64,000 bases of DNA from Marsupella aquatica. Lineage: Eukaryota > Marchantiophyta. Below the pieces are notes generated by a model. It made no database searches. It was not told where the DNA came from and worked only from the letters and a program-made list of their open reading frames with translations. Positions 23,101 to 36,635 of this stretch are shown here, in pieces. The translations under genes were made by a program, and so were the position numbers. The DNA lies in contig OZ316899.1 in NCBI GenBank assembly GCA_973895155.1, forward strand, positions 11,098,001-11,162,000, in the 5' to 3' direction. Positions within the stretch are counted from its first letter, which is position 1; each line of letters opens with the position of its first letter.

Positions 23101-26100
23101 TGTGGCAACTTGGAAGGGTTGAGGGTACCTGAGGGTTTGGAAGCATTGGTCATGGAGGGTTTACATAGGAATTAGAGCATGATAAGAAGGGTCATTATAT
23201 TTTTGGTAAGTTGGTTCTAGAAGCATAGGTTTTGGTATTTGTGGCAACTTGGAAGGGTTGAGGGTACCTGAGGGTTTGGAAGCATTGGTCATGTAGGGTT
23301 TACATAGGAATTAGAGCATGATAAGAAGGGTCATTATATTTTGGGTAAGCTGGTTCTAGAAGCATAGGTTTTGGTATAAATTGTGGCAACTTGGAAGGGT
23401 TGAGGGTACCTGAGGGTTTGGAAGCATTGGTCATGGAGGGTTTACATAGGAATTAGAGCATGATAAGAAGGGTCATTATATTTTGGGTAAGCTGGTTCTA
23501 GAAGCATAGGTTTTGGTATAAATTGTGGCAACTTGGAAGGGTTGAGGGTACCTGAGGGTTTGGAAGCATTGGTCATGGAGGGTTTACATAGGAATTAGAG
23601 CATGATAAGAAGGGTCATTATATTTTGGGTAAGCTGGTTCTAGAAGCATAGGTTTTGGTATAAATTCTGGCAACTTGGAAGGGTTGAGGGTACCTGAGGG
23701 TTTGGAAGCATTGGTCATGGAGGGTTTACATAGGAATTAGAGCATGATAAGAAGGGTCATTATATTTTGGGTAAGTTGGTTCTAGAAGCATAGGTTTTGG
23801 TATAAATTGTGGCAACTTGGAAGGGTTGAGGGTACCTGAGGGTTTGGAAGCATTGGTCATGGAGGGTTTACATAGGAATTAGAGCATGATAAGAAGGGTC
23901 ATTATATTTTTGGTAAGTTGGTTCTAGAAGCATAGGTTTTGGTATTTGTGGCAACTTGGAAGGGTTGAGGGTACCTGAGGGTTTGGAAGCATTGGTCATG
24001 TAGGGTTTACATAGGAATTAGAGCATGATAAGAAGGGTCATTATATTTTGGGTAAGCTGGTTCTAGAAGCATAGGTTTTGGTATAAATTGTGGCAACTTG
24101 GAAGGGTTGAGGGTACCTGAGGGTTTGGAAGCATTGGTCATGGAGGGTTTACATAGGAATTAGAGCATGATAAGAAGGGTCATTATATTTTGGGTAAGTT
24201 GGTTCTAGAAGCATAGGTTTTGGTATAAATTGTGGCAACTTGGAAGGGTGGAGGGTACCTGACGGTTTGGAAGCATTGGTCATGGAGGGTTTACATAGGA
24301 ATTAGAGCATGATAAGAAGGGTCATTATATTTTGGGTAAGTTGGTTCTAGAAGCATAGGTTTTGGTATTTGTGGCAACTTGGAAGGGTTGAGGGTACCTG
24401 AGGGTTTGGAAGCATTGGTCATGCCTGGAGGGTTTACATAGGAATTAGAGCATGATAAGAAGGGTCATTATATTTTGGGTAAGTTGGTTCTAGAAGCATA
24501 GGTTTTGGTATTTGTGGCAACTTGGAAGGGTTGAGGGTACCTGAGGGTTTGGAAGCATTGGTCATGGAGGGTTTACATAGGAATTAGAGCATGATAAGAA
24601 GGGTCATTATATTTTGGGTAAGCTGGTTCTAGAAGCATAGGTTTTGGTATAAATTGTGGCAACTTGGAAGGGTTGAGGGTACCTGAGGGTTTGGAAGCAT
24701 TGGTCATGGAGGGTTTACATAGGAATTAGAGCATGATAAGAAGGGTCATTATATTTTGGGTAAGCTGGTTCTAGAAGCATAGGTTTTGGTATAAATTGTG
24801 GCAACTTGGAAGGGTTGAGGGTACCTGAGGGTTTGGAAGCATTGGTCATGGAGGGTTTACATAGGAATTAGAGCATGATAAGAAGGGTCATTATATTTTG
24901 GGTAAGCTGGTTCTAGAAGCATAGGTTTTGGTATAAATTCTGGCAACTTGGAAGGGTTGAGGGTACCTGAGGGTTTGGAAGCATTGGTCATGGAGGGTTT
25001 ACATAGGAATTAGAGCATGATAAGAAGGGTCATTATATTTTTGGTAAGTTGGTTCTAGAAGCATAGGTTTTGGTATTTGTGGCAACTTGGAAGGGTTGAG
25101 GGTACCTGAGGGTTTGGAAGCATTGGTCATGTAGGGTTTACATAGGAATTAGAGCATGATAAGAAGGGTCATTATATTTTGGGTAAGTTGGTTCTAGAAG
25201 CATAGGTTTTGGTATAAATTGTGGCAACTTGGAAGGGTTGAGGGTACCTGAGGGTTTGGAAGCATTGGTCATGGAGGGTTTACATAGGAATTAGAGCATG
25301 ATAAGAAGGGTCATTATATTTTTGGTAAGTTGGTTCTAGAAGCATAGGTTTTGGTATTTGTGGCAACTTGGAAGGGTTGAGGGTACCTGAGGGTTTGGAA
25401 GCATTGGTCATGTAGGGTTTACATAGGAATTAGAGCATGATAAGAAGGGTCATTATATTTTGGGTAAGCTGGTTCTAGAAGCATAGGTTTTGGTATAAAT
25501 TGTGGCAACTTGGAAGGGTTGAGGGTACCTGAGGGTTTGGAAGCATTGGTCATGGAGGGTTTACATAGGAATTAGAGCATGATAAGAAGGGTCATTATAT
25601 TTTGGGTAAGCTGGTTCTAGAAGCATAGGTTTTGGTATAAATTGTGGCAACTTGGAAGGGTTGAGGGTACCTGAGGGTTTGGAAGCATTGGTCATGGAGG
25701 GTTTACATAGGAATTAGAGCATGATAAGAAGGGTCATTATATTTTGGGTAAGCTGGTTCTAGAAGCATAGGTTTTGGTATAAATTCTGGCAACTTGGAAG
25801 GGTTGAGGGTACCTGAGGGTTTGGAAGCATTGGTCATGGAGGGTTTACATAGGAATTAGAGCATGATAAGAAGGGTCATTATATTTTGGGTAAGTTGGTT
25901 CTAGAAGCATAGGTTTTGGTATAAATTGTGGCAACTTGGAAGGGTTGAGGGTACCTGAGGGTTTGGAAGCATTGGTCATGGAGGGTTTACATAGGAATTA
26001 GAGCATGATAAGAAGGGTCATTATATTTTTGGTAAGTTGGTTCTAGAAGCATAGGTTTTGGTATTTGTGGCAACTTGGAAGGGTTGAGGGTACCTGAGGG

Positions 26101-29100
26101 TTTGGAAGCATTGGTCATGTAGGGTTTACATAGGAATTAGAGCATGATAAGAAGGGTCATTATATTTTGGGTAAGCTGGTTCTAGAAGCATAGGTTTTGG
26201 TATAAATTGTGGCAACTTGGAAGGGTTGAGGGTACCTGAGGGTTTGGAAGCATTGGTCATGGAGGGTTTACATAGGAATTAGAGCATGATAAGAAGGGTC
26301 ATTATATTTTGGGTAAGTTGGTTCTAGAAGCATAGGTTTTGGTATAAATTGTGGCAACTTGGAAGGGTGGAGGGTACCTGACGGTTTGGAAGCATTGGTC
26401 ATGGAGGGTTTACATAGGAATTAGAGCATGATAAGAAGGGTCATTATATTTTGGGTAAGTTGGTTCTAGAAGCATAGGTTTTGGTATTTGTGGCAACTTG
26501 GAAGGGTTGAGGGTACCTGAGGGTTTGGAAGCATTGGTCATGCCTGGAGGGTTTACATAGGAATTAGAGCATGATAAGAAGGGTCATTATATTTTGGGTA
26601 AGTTGGTTCTAGAAGCATAGGTTTTGGTATTTGTGGCAACTTGGAAGGGTTGAGGGTACCTGAGGGTTTGGAAGCATTGGTCATGGAGGGTTTACATAGG
26701 AATTAGAGCATGATAAGAAGGGTCATTATATTTTGGGTAAGCTGGTTCTAGAAGCATAGGTTTTGGTATAAATTGTGGCAACTTGGAAGGGTTGAGGGTA
26801 CCTGAGGGTTTGGAAGCATTGGTCATGGAGGGTTTACATAGGAATTAGAGCATGATAAGAAGGGTCATTATATTTTGGGTAAGCTGGTTCTAGAAGCATA
26901 GGTTTTGGTATAAATTGTGGCAACTTGGAAGGGTTGAGGGTACCTGAGGGTTTGGAAGCATTGGTCATGGAGGGTTTACATAGGAATTAGAGCATGATAA
27001 GAAGGGTCATTATATTTTGGGTAAGCTGGTTCTAGAAGCATAGGTTTTGGTATAAATTCTGGCAACTTGGAAGGGTTGAGGGTACCTGAGGGTTTGGAAG
27101 CATTGGTCATGGAGGGTTTACATAGGAATTAGAGCATGATAAGAAGGGTCATTATATTTTGGGTAAGTTGGTTCTAGAAGCATAGGTTTTGGTATAAATT
27201 GTGGCAACTTGGAAGGGTTGAGGGTACCTGAGGGTTTGGAAGCATTGGTCATGGAGGGTTTACATAGGAATTAGAGCATGATAAGAAGGGTCATTATATT
27301 TTGGGTAAGTTGGTTCTAGAAGCATAGGTTTTGGTAGTTGTGGCAACTTGGAAGGGTTGAGGGTACCTGAGGGTTTGGAAGTTGGTCATGTAGGGTTTAC
27401 ATAGGAATTAGAGCATGATAAGAAGGGTCATTATATTTTGGGTAAGCTGGTTCTAGAAGCATAGGTTTTGGTATAAATTGTGGCAACTTGGAAGGGTTGA
27501 GGGTACCTGAGGGTTTGGAAGCATTGGTCATGTAGGGTTTACATAGGAATTAGAGCATGATAAGAAGGGTCATTATATTTTGGGTAAGTTGGTTCTAGAA
27601 GCATAGGTTTTGGTATAAATTGTGGCAACTTGGAAGGGTGGAGGGTACCTGACGGTTTGGAAGCATTGGTCATGGAGGGTTTACATAGGAATTAGAGCAT
27701 GATAAGAAGGGTCATTATATTTTGGGTAAGTTGGTTCTAGAAGCATAGGTTTTGGTATAAATTGTGGCAACTTGGAAGGGTGGAGGGTACCTGACGGTTT
27801 GGAAGCATTGGTCATGGAGGGTTTACATAGGAATTAGAGCATGATAAGAAGGGTCATTATATTTTGGGTAAGTTGGTTCTAGAAGCATAGGTTTTGGTAT
27901 TTGTGGCAACTTGGAAGGGTTGAGGGTACCTGAGGGTTTGGAAGCATTGGTCATGCCTGGAGGGTTTACATAGGAATTAGAGCATGATAAGAAGGGTCAT
28001 TATATTTTGGGTAAGTTGGTTCTAGAAGCATAGGTTTTGGTATTTGTGGCAACTTGGAAGGGTTGAGGGTACCTGAGGGTTTGGAAGCATTGGTCATGGA
28101 GGGTTTACATAGGAATTAGAGCATGATAAGAAGGGTCATTATATTTTGGGTAAGCTGGTTCTAGAAGCATAGGTTTTGGTATAAATTGTGGCAACTTGGA
28201 AGGGTTGAGGGTACCTGAGGGTTTGGAAGCATTGGTCATGGAGGGTTTACATAGGAATTAGAGCATGATAAGAAGGGTCATTATATTTTGGGTAAGTTGG
28301 TTCTAGAAGCATAGGTTTTGGTATTTGTGGCAACTTGGAAGGGTTGAGGGTACCTGAGGGTTTGGAAGCATTGGTCATGTAGGGTTTACATAGGAATTAG
28401 AGCATGATAAGAAGGGTCATTATATTTTGGGTAAGCTGGTTCTAGAAGCATAGGTTTTGGTATAAATTGTGGCAACTTGGAAGGGTTGAGGGTACCTGAG
28501 GGTTTGGAAGCATTGGTCATGGAGGGTTTACATAGGAATTAGAGCATGATAAGAAGGGTCATTATATTTTGGGTAAGTTGGTTCTAGAAGCATAGGTTTT
28601 GGTATTTGTGGCAACTTGGAAGGGTTGAGGGTACCTGAGGGTTTTGAAGCATTGGTCATGCCTGGAGGGTTTACATAGGAATTAGAGCATGATAAGAAGG
28701 GTCATTATATTTTGGGTAAGTTGGTTCTAGAAGCATAGGTTTTGGTATTTGTGGCAACTTGGAAGGGTTGAGGGTACCTGAGGGTTTGGAAGCATTGGTC
28801 ATGGAGGGTTTACATAGGAATTAGAGCATGATAAGAAGGGTCATTATATTTTGGGTAAGTTGGTTCTAGAAGCATAGGTTTTGGTATTTGTGGCAACTTG
28901 GAAGGGTTGAGGGTACCTGAGGGTTTGGAAGCATTGGTCATGGAGGGTTTACATTGAAGGAATTAGAGATAAGAAAGGCCTAGAGCCCAAAGGATTAAAC
29001 TCACAACCTCATTCTCCCTCGCATTCTGCCTCTCATTTTGTGCTGGCCTAAAGTCAAGTGCCCCATCTCGCGCACTCCCCAGTTTGACAGTCTCCATTCT

Positions 29101-29129
29101 TGCGTGCTTTTACTCAATGCTGGTTCAAG

Positions 29130-29720
29130 TCCCATTTGTGCACTCACAGTTTCAGCGGGTTGTGCTTCCATAGTGTTTCTAACATCAGTCCTATTTTATG
29201 TGCGCTCTGCCAATTCATTCTTTACGCTTCTGCCTAAGTGTCCTTGTAGTCCACTGCGTGCTCGTGCTTCTGTGGGATCTCTGACATTTCATTATTTGTG
29301 CTCGTGTCACCCATCACACCTCTGTGCTTTGCGCTTATCTCTGCACAGTGATTGAAACTCTCTGTTCGCTCATGCGTATCTCCTCGATCTATAGATGCTT
29401 TGACACTTGGGGGCTATCCATCGATTCCCGTTTGTGCACTCATAGTTTCAGTGGGTCATGCTTCCGTAGTGTTTCTAACATCACTCCTATTTTATGTGCG
29501 CTCTGCCAATTCATTCTTGACGCTTCTGCCTAAGTGTCCTTGTAGTCCACTGCGTGCTCGTGCTTTTGTGGGATCTCTGACATTTCATTATTTGTGCTCG
29601 TGTCGATCACCCATAACACCTCTGTGCTTTGCGCTTATCTCTGCACAGTGCCTATATATCTCCTCAATCTATAGATGCTTTGACACTTGGGGGCTATCCA
29701 TCAATTCTGCGCAGCTCCTT
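29130..29720 (+). repeat. Direct tandem duplication, period about 299 bp
   Basis: CATTCATTCTT(T/G)ACGCTTC, GTGTCCTTGTAGTCCACTGC, GACATTTCATTATTTGTGC and CTTTGCGCTTATCTCTGCAC each occur twice about 299 bp apart. Several open frames run through the repeat but show no protein family I know. The unit could be part of an LTR or untranslated leader; no LTR boundary is visible. Confidence 0.85.
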
Positions 29721-29731
29721 CCCGCCGTTGG

Positions 29732-29950
29732 TGAGTGCTTCAATCTTACTAGCTTGCTGACATTGCTTGCTTTGTGATTGTTAAACTGGATTTTGTCGTG
29801 ACTGCTTAAAGCACCCTTGTTCCAGTGTTCTTAGCCCTGTGAGTGCTTCAATCTTACTAGCTTTCTAACATTGCTTGCTTTGTCATTGCTAAGCTGGATT
29901 GCATCGTGATTGCTTAAAGCTTCATCGTTTCAGTGTGCTTTGTCCTAATC
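29732..29950 (+). repeat. Direct tandem duplication, period about 108 bp
   Basis: GTGAGTGCTTCAATCTTACT, CATTGCTTGCTTTGT and GACTGCTTAAAGC (with small changes) occur twice in tandem. No coding capacity is evident. Confidence 0.8.
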
Positions 29951-30059
29951 TTAACGCCACGTAGCTTTGAGGTCTTTATATATTTGGTCGTTTTGAGTGG
30001 AATCATTATAGGGTTTATGGTTTTCTCTTGCAGGAGTAGTTTAGGGTTCAACTTCATAG

Positions 30060-30750
30060 TATTTGCATTCATTCATTCATTCATTCTTACATAGGTCTTA
30101 ATTGCATCTTGAGTTTCAAGCAAATTTGGCATGATACTGTTTTGCAGATTTCCCAAGACAAGCTAGTCTGTCTTTGATCAGCTGTGTCAGCTTTGTCATC
30201 GCCAAAAAAGAAGAGAAATATTGCCGATAATATCAAAAGGTGAGTAACTCCAGATCCTCAATCCTACTTATTGTGAGTCCTATAAGATCTAGCATGCTCA
30301 TTGAAAAGCTTAAATACACTCAATGAGTAATAATGACAAATAACAATGCTAGAATTCTCACTCAAAAAAGGTAACATGGTCAAACAATTCCTATATATTG
30401 TGTAGTGAATGATTTGTAAGATCTTGTAAAGGATATTAACTAAATGAATGTTTACTATCATTAACAATCGTGGCATCAATTCATACTAGTTGTAGTATGC
30501 ATTAAGGAATCAAACTAAAAAACAAACAATCAACCACTATACATCACCTCTGTCTCTACTTCTTATTCTAAGTAAACTGCATTTCCTTTCTAGCACCCTG
30601 CCCATTCAGTGGCAGTTGTCTACTTGCTTTCTAGATGTATTTGGATCATCGGCCTGCAATTCTTAGGACTGTTCCATGCCTCTCCAGCTGTTCTTCCAAT
30701 CTCAGTTTTGTGACTCTCTGTGTCTCTCCCAAACCGGGTCCCAAACCACC
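30060..30750. other. Non-coding stretch with an ATTC microsatellite
   Basis: A short (CATT)n run lies at about 30067-30087. Otherwise I see no gene, repeat or structured RNA. Confidence 0.6.
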
Positions 30751-30769
30751 TATGCAACTCTTGAAAAAC

Positions 30770-31240
30770 TAGTTCTGAACCTCCCATCCATAAAACTCCG
30801 CATTGAGGAACACCATTCCTCAACTATTGAAGAACCAGTTTTGAACCTCCCATCCATAAAACTCCTTATTGCGGAACACTGTTCCGCAAATCTCTAACAT
30901 TGGTTACCATTACATGGTAACCTCTCCTGTCTCTGACTCTCCAAATGTCCTTCAAAACTCATTTTTGATACTCTAGACTCTGTCTCTACCCACAACCTAG
31001 TTGCGGAACAACGTTCTGCAACTCTTGAAAACTAGTTCCGACCTCCAATCCCTAAAATTCCGCATTGAGGAACACCATTTCTCAACTATTGAAGAACCAG
31101 TTTTGAACCTCCCATCCAGAAAACTCCCTATTGCGGAACACCGTTCCGTAGATCTCTAACATTGGTTACCATTACATGGTAACCTCTACTGTCTCTGACT
31201 CTCCAAAAATGTCCTTCAAAACTCATTTTTGATGCTCTCT
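30770..31240 (+). repeat. 262-bp tandem duplication carrying three kinds of 21-nt palindrome
   Basis: Two units (about 30770-30975 and 31032-31240) share CCGCATTGAGGAACACCAT, GAAGAACCAGTTTTGAACC and CTCTAACATTGGTTACC. Each contains, in order, a TTGAGGAA/TTCCTCAA palindrome (30803-30823; 31064-31084), a TTGCGGAAC/GTTCCGCAA palindrome (30869-30889; 31131-31151, decayed) and GGTTACCAT/ATGGTAACC (30902-30922; 31164-31184). An extra GCGGAAC copy lies at 31001-31021 between the units. Confidence 0.9.
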
Positions 31241-31301
31241 ACGTCTCTACCAAAACATTCTGAAACTCTCAAAACTTAATTTTTTAGCAATCAAGGGGGA
31301 G

Positions 31302-31495
31302 TGTTGTAATACATATGTCATCCTAGATTTAAGGCTTAGAGATATGAATAGATAGGATATGAATAGGTTAAGAGAGGTGAATGGTTATAACCACCCTAAC
31401 CAACATTGTACATCAAGACCATGAATTGGTCATATATTAAGATTGGAAGAAGGTTGGAATGTGTTGTTGAAGTTAATAACATTCAAATGTTAACA
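31302..31495 (+). repeat. 5' LTR of the copia element
   Basis: Bounded by TG and CA. Identity with the 3' copy extends leftward a further 21 bases (31281-31301) into a copy of the polypurine tract, which should not precede a 5' LTR. Confidence 0.9.
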
Positions 31496-31670
31496 CGTTA
31501 TCAACACCTTTTTGCTCACACACCTTTTTTTTCTCGAGCTACAATAGAAACCAAAGAGAATCAAAATTCATCGGAACTCTAGCCAGAGGTACTCAATAGA
31601 TAACAGGGAACATAAAGATAAACAAGGTCTCCAATCTTTACTATTTTTCGAAATAAGCAAAGATCCGATT

Positions 31671-34600
31671 ATGGAGAAATTACAATCTCCCGTCTTGAAG
31701 CTCGACGGATCCAATTACTTATCCTGGTCACAAAATGCTGAAATAGTCCTAAACGCAAAAGGGATCGGAGACACTATCATCGCAGACTACCATGGAGACC
31801 TACAAACGAAAGCTCAAGCTATCTTTATACTTCGACACCATCTAGATCAAGACCTCCAGGCTCAGTACCTCGACGAGTACAACCCTCGGGCACTATGGGA
31901 CGCTCTAAAACGGAGATACGACCATCTCCGCCTAATTTCACTTCCTGCCGCAAGAAACGAATGGATCCACCTCTGCGTACTCGATCACCCAACAATAGCC
32001 AGCTACAATAGTGCTCTCTTCCGCATTTCTGCACAATTAAAGGTATGTGGACAACCAATTTCTGAACAAGATCAGATAGAGAAGACGCTATCGACGTTCC
32101 CTGCAGCCAACATGACACTCGCTCAACAATATCGCCAGATGAATTTTATTGAATACTCAAAACTTATAGCAATTATGCTCCTGGCTGAAAAGAACGACCT
32201 GCTACTTATAGAAAATTCAAAGAGGAGGCCGTCAGGAACAATTCCAAAACCAGAAACACTCTATACTTATACAAACAAACACGACCCCACATCATCCACA
32301 GGAAAGGGAAAATTCAAGACAATACAAGGCGGTCAGTACCAACGTTTTAAAAGAAATCGATTTAACAAAGGACACCCCACCAATGCCACAAAACCTGCAT
32401 TTCCACAAAGGAAGAATTCCTGGCAAAGAGTCTCCAAGAAATCAAGTATCAAATGTTTTCGTTGTGGCGGTCCTGGACACATCAAGAGAGATTGTCGGGC
32501 ACAAAACCACCTGGTCAAATTATACCAGGCCAGCCTCTCCACAGCGAACACAGCAATGGCAGCAAACTACCTCGAGATCGAGGAAGACCTCACAAAGTAT
32601 AAGAGCCCCACCCCACCACCAAAAATACATTTACTGATAAACGCAATGCACACCACATCCCTCTCCGATGAAAATATGTGCATCCTCGATAGCGGCACAT
32701 CTCACACCATCTTGAAGGACTAGAAATATTTCCAAAGTATACTCCCATCACATCGTCCTATTACCACAATTACGGGAATAAACAACATCAAAGAAGGACA
32801 TGGACTTGCAAGAATAATCCTTCCAAATAGAACTACAATCGATATACCTTCGGCAATTTATGCTCCCCAAGCAACCAAAAATTTACTAAGTTTTAATGAT
32901 ATTCGACAAAACGGTTATCAAATTTGCTCCACCCCTGGCTCGGATGATAACTCACTGCAAATACTGCAAGAAGACAAACGCGGCACAACTATACTCGAAT
33001 CATTGCCGTATCATCCACCAGGACTATATGCAGCTCCCATACAAACATACCAAGTAGACACTAATACAAATACTCTCACGGAACCGCAGATTGGGCCACC
33101 CTGACACGTCAATGTATCAAAGAATCCTGAAGGATACCCGAGGAATCTCCCCCTCAGTCAACCCTACATCAATGAAGGAAACATGTCTTGCCTGTGCCCA
33201 AGGCAAACTGCGGATTAAACCATCCTTTTCCAAGACAGTGCAGAGGATACCAACCTTCCTCGAACAATTAAACGTCGATATTTGTGGCCCCATTGACCCT
33301 CCAAGCGGACCCTTCAGATTCTTTTTGGTGATGATCTGCTCCTCAACAAAATGGTCTCAGGTATCACTTCTATCAACTCAAAACCTGGTCCTTGCACGTC
33401 TCCTTACGCAGATCCTCAGGTTAAGAACACAATTCCCTAATTCTCCCATCCGGAAAATTTGCATCGATAATGCTAGCGAATTCACATCTCCAGCATTTGA
33501 TGATATCTGAAATACACTTGGAATCATTGTACAATACTTGGTGGCTTACGTCCATTTTCAAAACGGAGCAGTAGAAGCATTCATAAAGAGCATACAATTG
33601 ATCTCAAGACCAATGTTAATGCAAACCAAACTCCCACTTACAGCATGGGGACACGCTGTACTTCATGGTGCAGCATTACTGAGATTTTGACCATCAGCTT
33701 TTAACTCATATACACCGTACCACCTTGCTTATGGCACCATTCCTGATGTATCACATTTAAAGACATTTGGATGCCTCGTAATGGTACCTATACTTGGACC
33801 TAAGAGGACGAAAATGGGACCGCAGAGACAGACAGGAATTTATGTAGGTTTCGACTCACCTTCCATTATAAGATATCTGGAACCCATGACAACAGACATA
33901 TTCAGAGCAAGATACGATGATTGCCAATTTCATGAGGACATATTTCCTCCCCTAAGCACCACAAATACAGAGACAATACCCCCGCCTATTGAATTACAAT
34001 GGCAAACAAAGAACCCGTTCTGGCACGACCCAAGGACAACACTAGTCAATGATGAAGTCAAACGTATCTTACACCTGCACCAAATGATGGAAAGGTTACC
34101 AGATGCATTTAATGACGCTGCACAAATGACTAAATCTCATGTTGAAGCAGCTAACACCCCGGCTCGTATTTCCATCACTGAACAGCCAACTTCATCAGTA
34201 GCACCAAAAGCTAAAAGAGGACGACCACCTGGAGCTAAGGATCGGGCACCAAGGAATAAACGCCCAACTTCTACTTTACTTACTATTATACCAATACAAG
34301 AACAACAAGCTGACAATGAAGAAATATCATTGAATTATGCTCACACAGGAAATGTCTGGCGACGTCAGGATATTGCAATAAACGATAGTTTTGCATTTCT
34401 TATCTCACAGATAATATCCCCCGACTCACCAGACCCACGGATAGTACGCGAGGCTCAACAACGAGAAGATTGGCCCTTATGGGAACAAGCCATAAACTCT
34501 GAACTCGATTCGCTTATATCTAGACAGGTATTTGGAAAACTCTGTCCATCACCACCTGATATGCACTTGATAGGATACAGGATCATACTGGTAAGAAAGA

Positions 34601-36288
34601 GAAATGCCAAGGGCAAAATCGTTAGATACAAGGCACGATTGGTGGCCAAAGGCTACACACAGATATGGGGAAAAGACTATGATTTGACGTATGCTCCTGT
34701 CATGGACGCCATAACATACAGATACCTGATTGCTTTCTCACTGGTTTATCAACTGAAGCTACATTTGATGGACGTCGTTACTGCGTATCTTTATGGCATT
34801 CTAGACACAGAATTATACATGGAGGCCCCGCCGGAACTTATCAATCGCGTCAACTTCCATATTCAAGGGGAGAAATTCTCTCCAATACCTTCAGACCTCA
34901 AGTCGGGCATTAGCCAAATTGTACCCACAGACATGCAACTGAAGTTACTCAGTACAGAGGCATTAGTCCCAGCAAACACAATTAAAGACATAAGTATCTG
35001 TACTACAACCCACTCTGTTGTTGATCAACAACTCTCTCTGTTGCTATACCAACTTGTCACCCAAAGGTCTATGAACCGGTGCACAAGACTGTCAGCAAAA
35101 GGAAATCTTAGAATAATGTTGCTGTACAGGTCCTCCGCTCGATCTATGGCCTTAAACAGAGCGGGAGGATTTGGTATCAACGATTCAAGGCAGAAATGCT
35201 AGCTCTCGGGTTTGTAAATAATGAATTAGCTCCATGTCTGTTTTATCAAGCACACTGGCAATGAATTTATAATTATTGCCATCTATGTGGACGACATAAG
35301 CATATTCGGTACTTCAGAACTAATTGCCACAACGATCAAGACCTTAAAGACCAAATTTGAAATGAAAGACATCGGTACACCTAATTACTGTTTAGGGATA
35401 CAGATCGAGATTTTACCTGGAGGAATCTTTCTTCACCAATCTACATATACCAACAAAGTATTAAAGCAATTCAACATGGACAAATCATACCCGGTTACTA
35501 CACCGATGGATCTTTGATCTCTTGATCCAACCAAGGACATTTTTCATAAACGCAAAGAATCAGAACTATTACTCGGACTAGGAAAACCTTATCTTTCTAC
35601 TATCGGTGCATTAATGTACCTTGCGAATAAGACAAGACCAGATATAGCATTCGCAGTGAACATGTTAGCAAGACACAGTTCTCAGCCAACTATTCGCCAT
35701 TGGAATGGCATCAAATGAGTACTCAGGTACCTGCAAGGCACAATTGACATGGGCTTATACTACTCATCCACAAGTCCTAATGAACTGATTGGCTATGCTG
35801 ATGCAGGGTATCTTTCTGATCCGGACGACTCAAAATCCCAGACGGGATACGTGTTCCTTCAAGGTGGGACGGCCATATTGTGGAAGAGCATGAAACAGTC
35901 TCTTACCACTACATCGTCCAACCACGCGGAAGTAATCGCACTCTATGAAGCCTGCAAGGAATGCATTTGGCTTCGCCAGCTGCTTAACCACATTCATACC
36001 TCCACCGGACGCCCTAAATTGACCACCCCGACTACGATCTTTGAAGACAATCGTCCCTGCATTAACCAAATCACCAAGGGGTTTATCAAGGGCGACCGCA
36101 TAAAACATATAGCGTCAAAATTTTTCTATACAGCAGAACAACAAGGCGATCACATCAATATTGTCTGGATTTCTTCTCAGGAGAATAGAGCAGACCTATT
36201 TACAAAACCTTTACCTAGAATCTTGCATAACGAACACTGTGATGGCATAGGAATGCGTCGTCTCTCTACCCTGTCACACCTATCGTAA
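31671..36288 (+). pseudogene. Copia gag-pol polyprotein, interrupted
   Basis: Gag (31671 onward) opens with a UBN2/DUF4219-like LDGSNYLSWSQN and ends in the zinc knuckle CFRCGGPGHIKRDC (about 32454). Protease has DSGTSHTI (about 32687), then a TAG at 32721. After a frame change near 33100, integrase shows CLACAQGK, VDICGP, IDNASEF and GAVEAF (the D, D, E positions), with stops at 33508 and 33688. RT shows RYKARLVAKGYTQ and DVVTAYLYG. A frame change before GLKQSGRIWYQRF leads to the catalytic YVDD (about 35287); stops follow at 35515 and 35716. RNase H covers GYADAGY, then HAEVIALYEA, to the TAA ending at 36288. Three of the stops sit where the family normally has Arg. It cannot make a full polyprotein. 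Confidence 0.92.
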
Positions 36289-36623
36289 CGATACTCCTTA
36301 CTCTTTAGCTATTCCACTGTTCCCTCCTTCCCGAACTAACTATGCGTTTTGCCACTTGATACACACCAACTCACAACATATACATTACATTCCCTTTAAT
36401 CTCCTTCACTCATATACCCCATTAAATACACTTATCCTAACCTATTCCTCACTTTACAATTTTCTTGATCCGTCATTGAAAGTGGTAACACTCTTTTTAT
36501 CCCTAGAAGAAAGCAGAGGGTTTTTAATGAGGTTACACTTGATGGTATCGTAGAAACTAAGACATTCCACTAGAATTCCCATCTATTACTCATTTGATTG
36601 CACAAAATGCCAAATTTTTAGCA

Positions 36624-36635
36624 ATCAAGGGGGAG
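36624..36635 (+). promoter_or_regulatory. Polypurine tract of the copia element
   Basis: ATCAAGGGGGAG directly abuts the TGTTG start of the 3' LTR, the expected primer position for plus-strand DNA synthesis. Confidence 0.85.

Larger units (their letters stand above)
14902..28954 (+). repeat. Satellite array, about 100 monomers of ~141 bp in head-to-tail order
   Basis: The anchor GGCAACTTGGAAGGG recurs every 142 bp, or 139 bp when TATAAATTG is replaced by TATTTG. Others carry a 4-bp insertion (CATGCCTGGAGGG for CATGGAGGG) or lack two bases (GGAAGTTGG). Every monomer holds GAGGGTTTACATAGG, TATATTTT and TCTAGAAGCATAGG. Monomers are nearly identical apart from a limited set of recurring variants (CTGGCAAC, TGACGG, CATGTAGGG, ATTTTTGGTAAG), whose order repeats and shows higher-order organisation. 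No open frame above about 60 codons exists in the 14 kb. Recent amplification by unequal exchange is likely. A centromeric or heterochromatic location is possible but not shown. Confidence 0.98.

Noticed and set aside
14902-28954. A CRISPR-like or protein-coding repeat array
   Set aside because: The repeats are contiguous ~141-bp monomers without unique spacers and with stops in every frame, so it is a eukaryotic satellite.
29038-29777. Ser/Cys-rich plus-strand frames of 70-140 codons
   Set aside because: They run through a 299-bp direct duplication in different frames and show no family similarity or consistent codon use.
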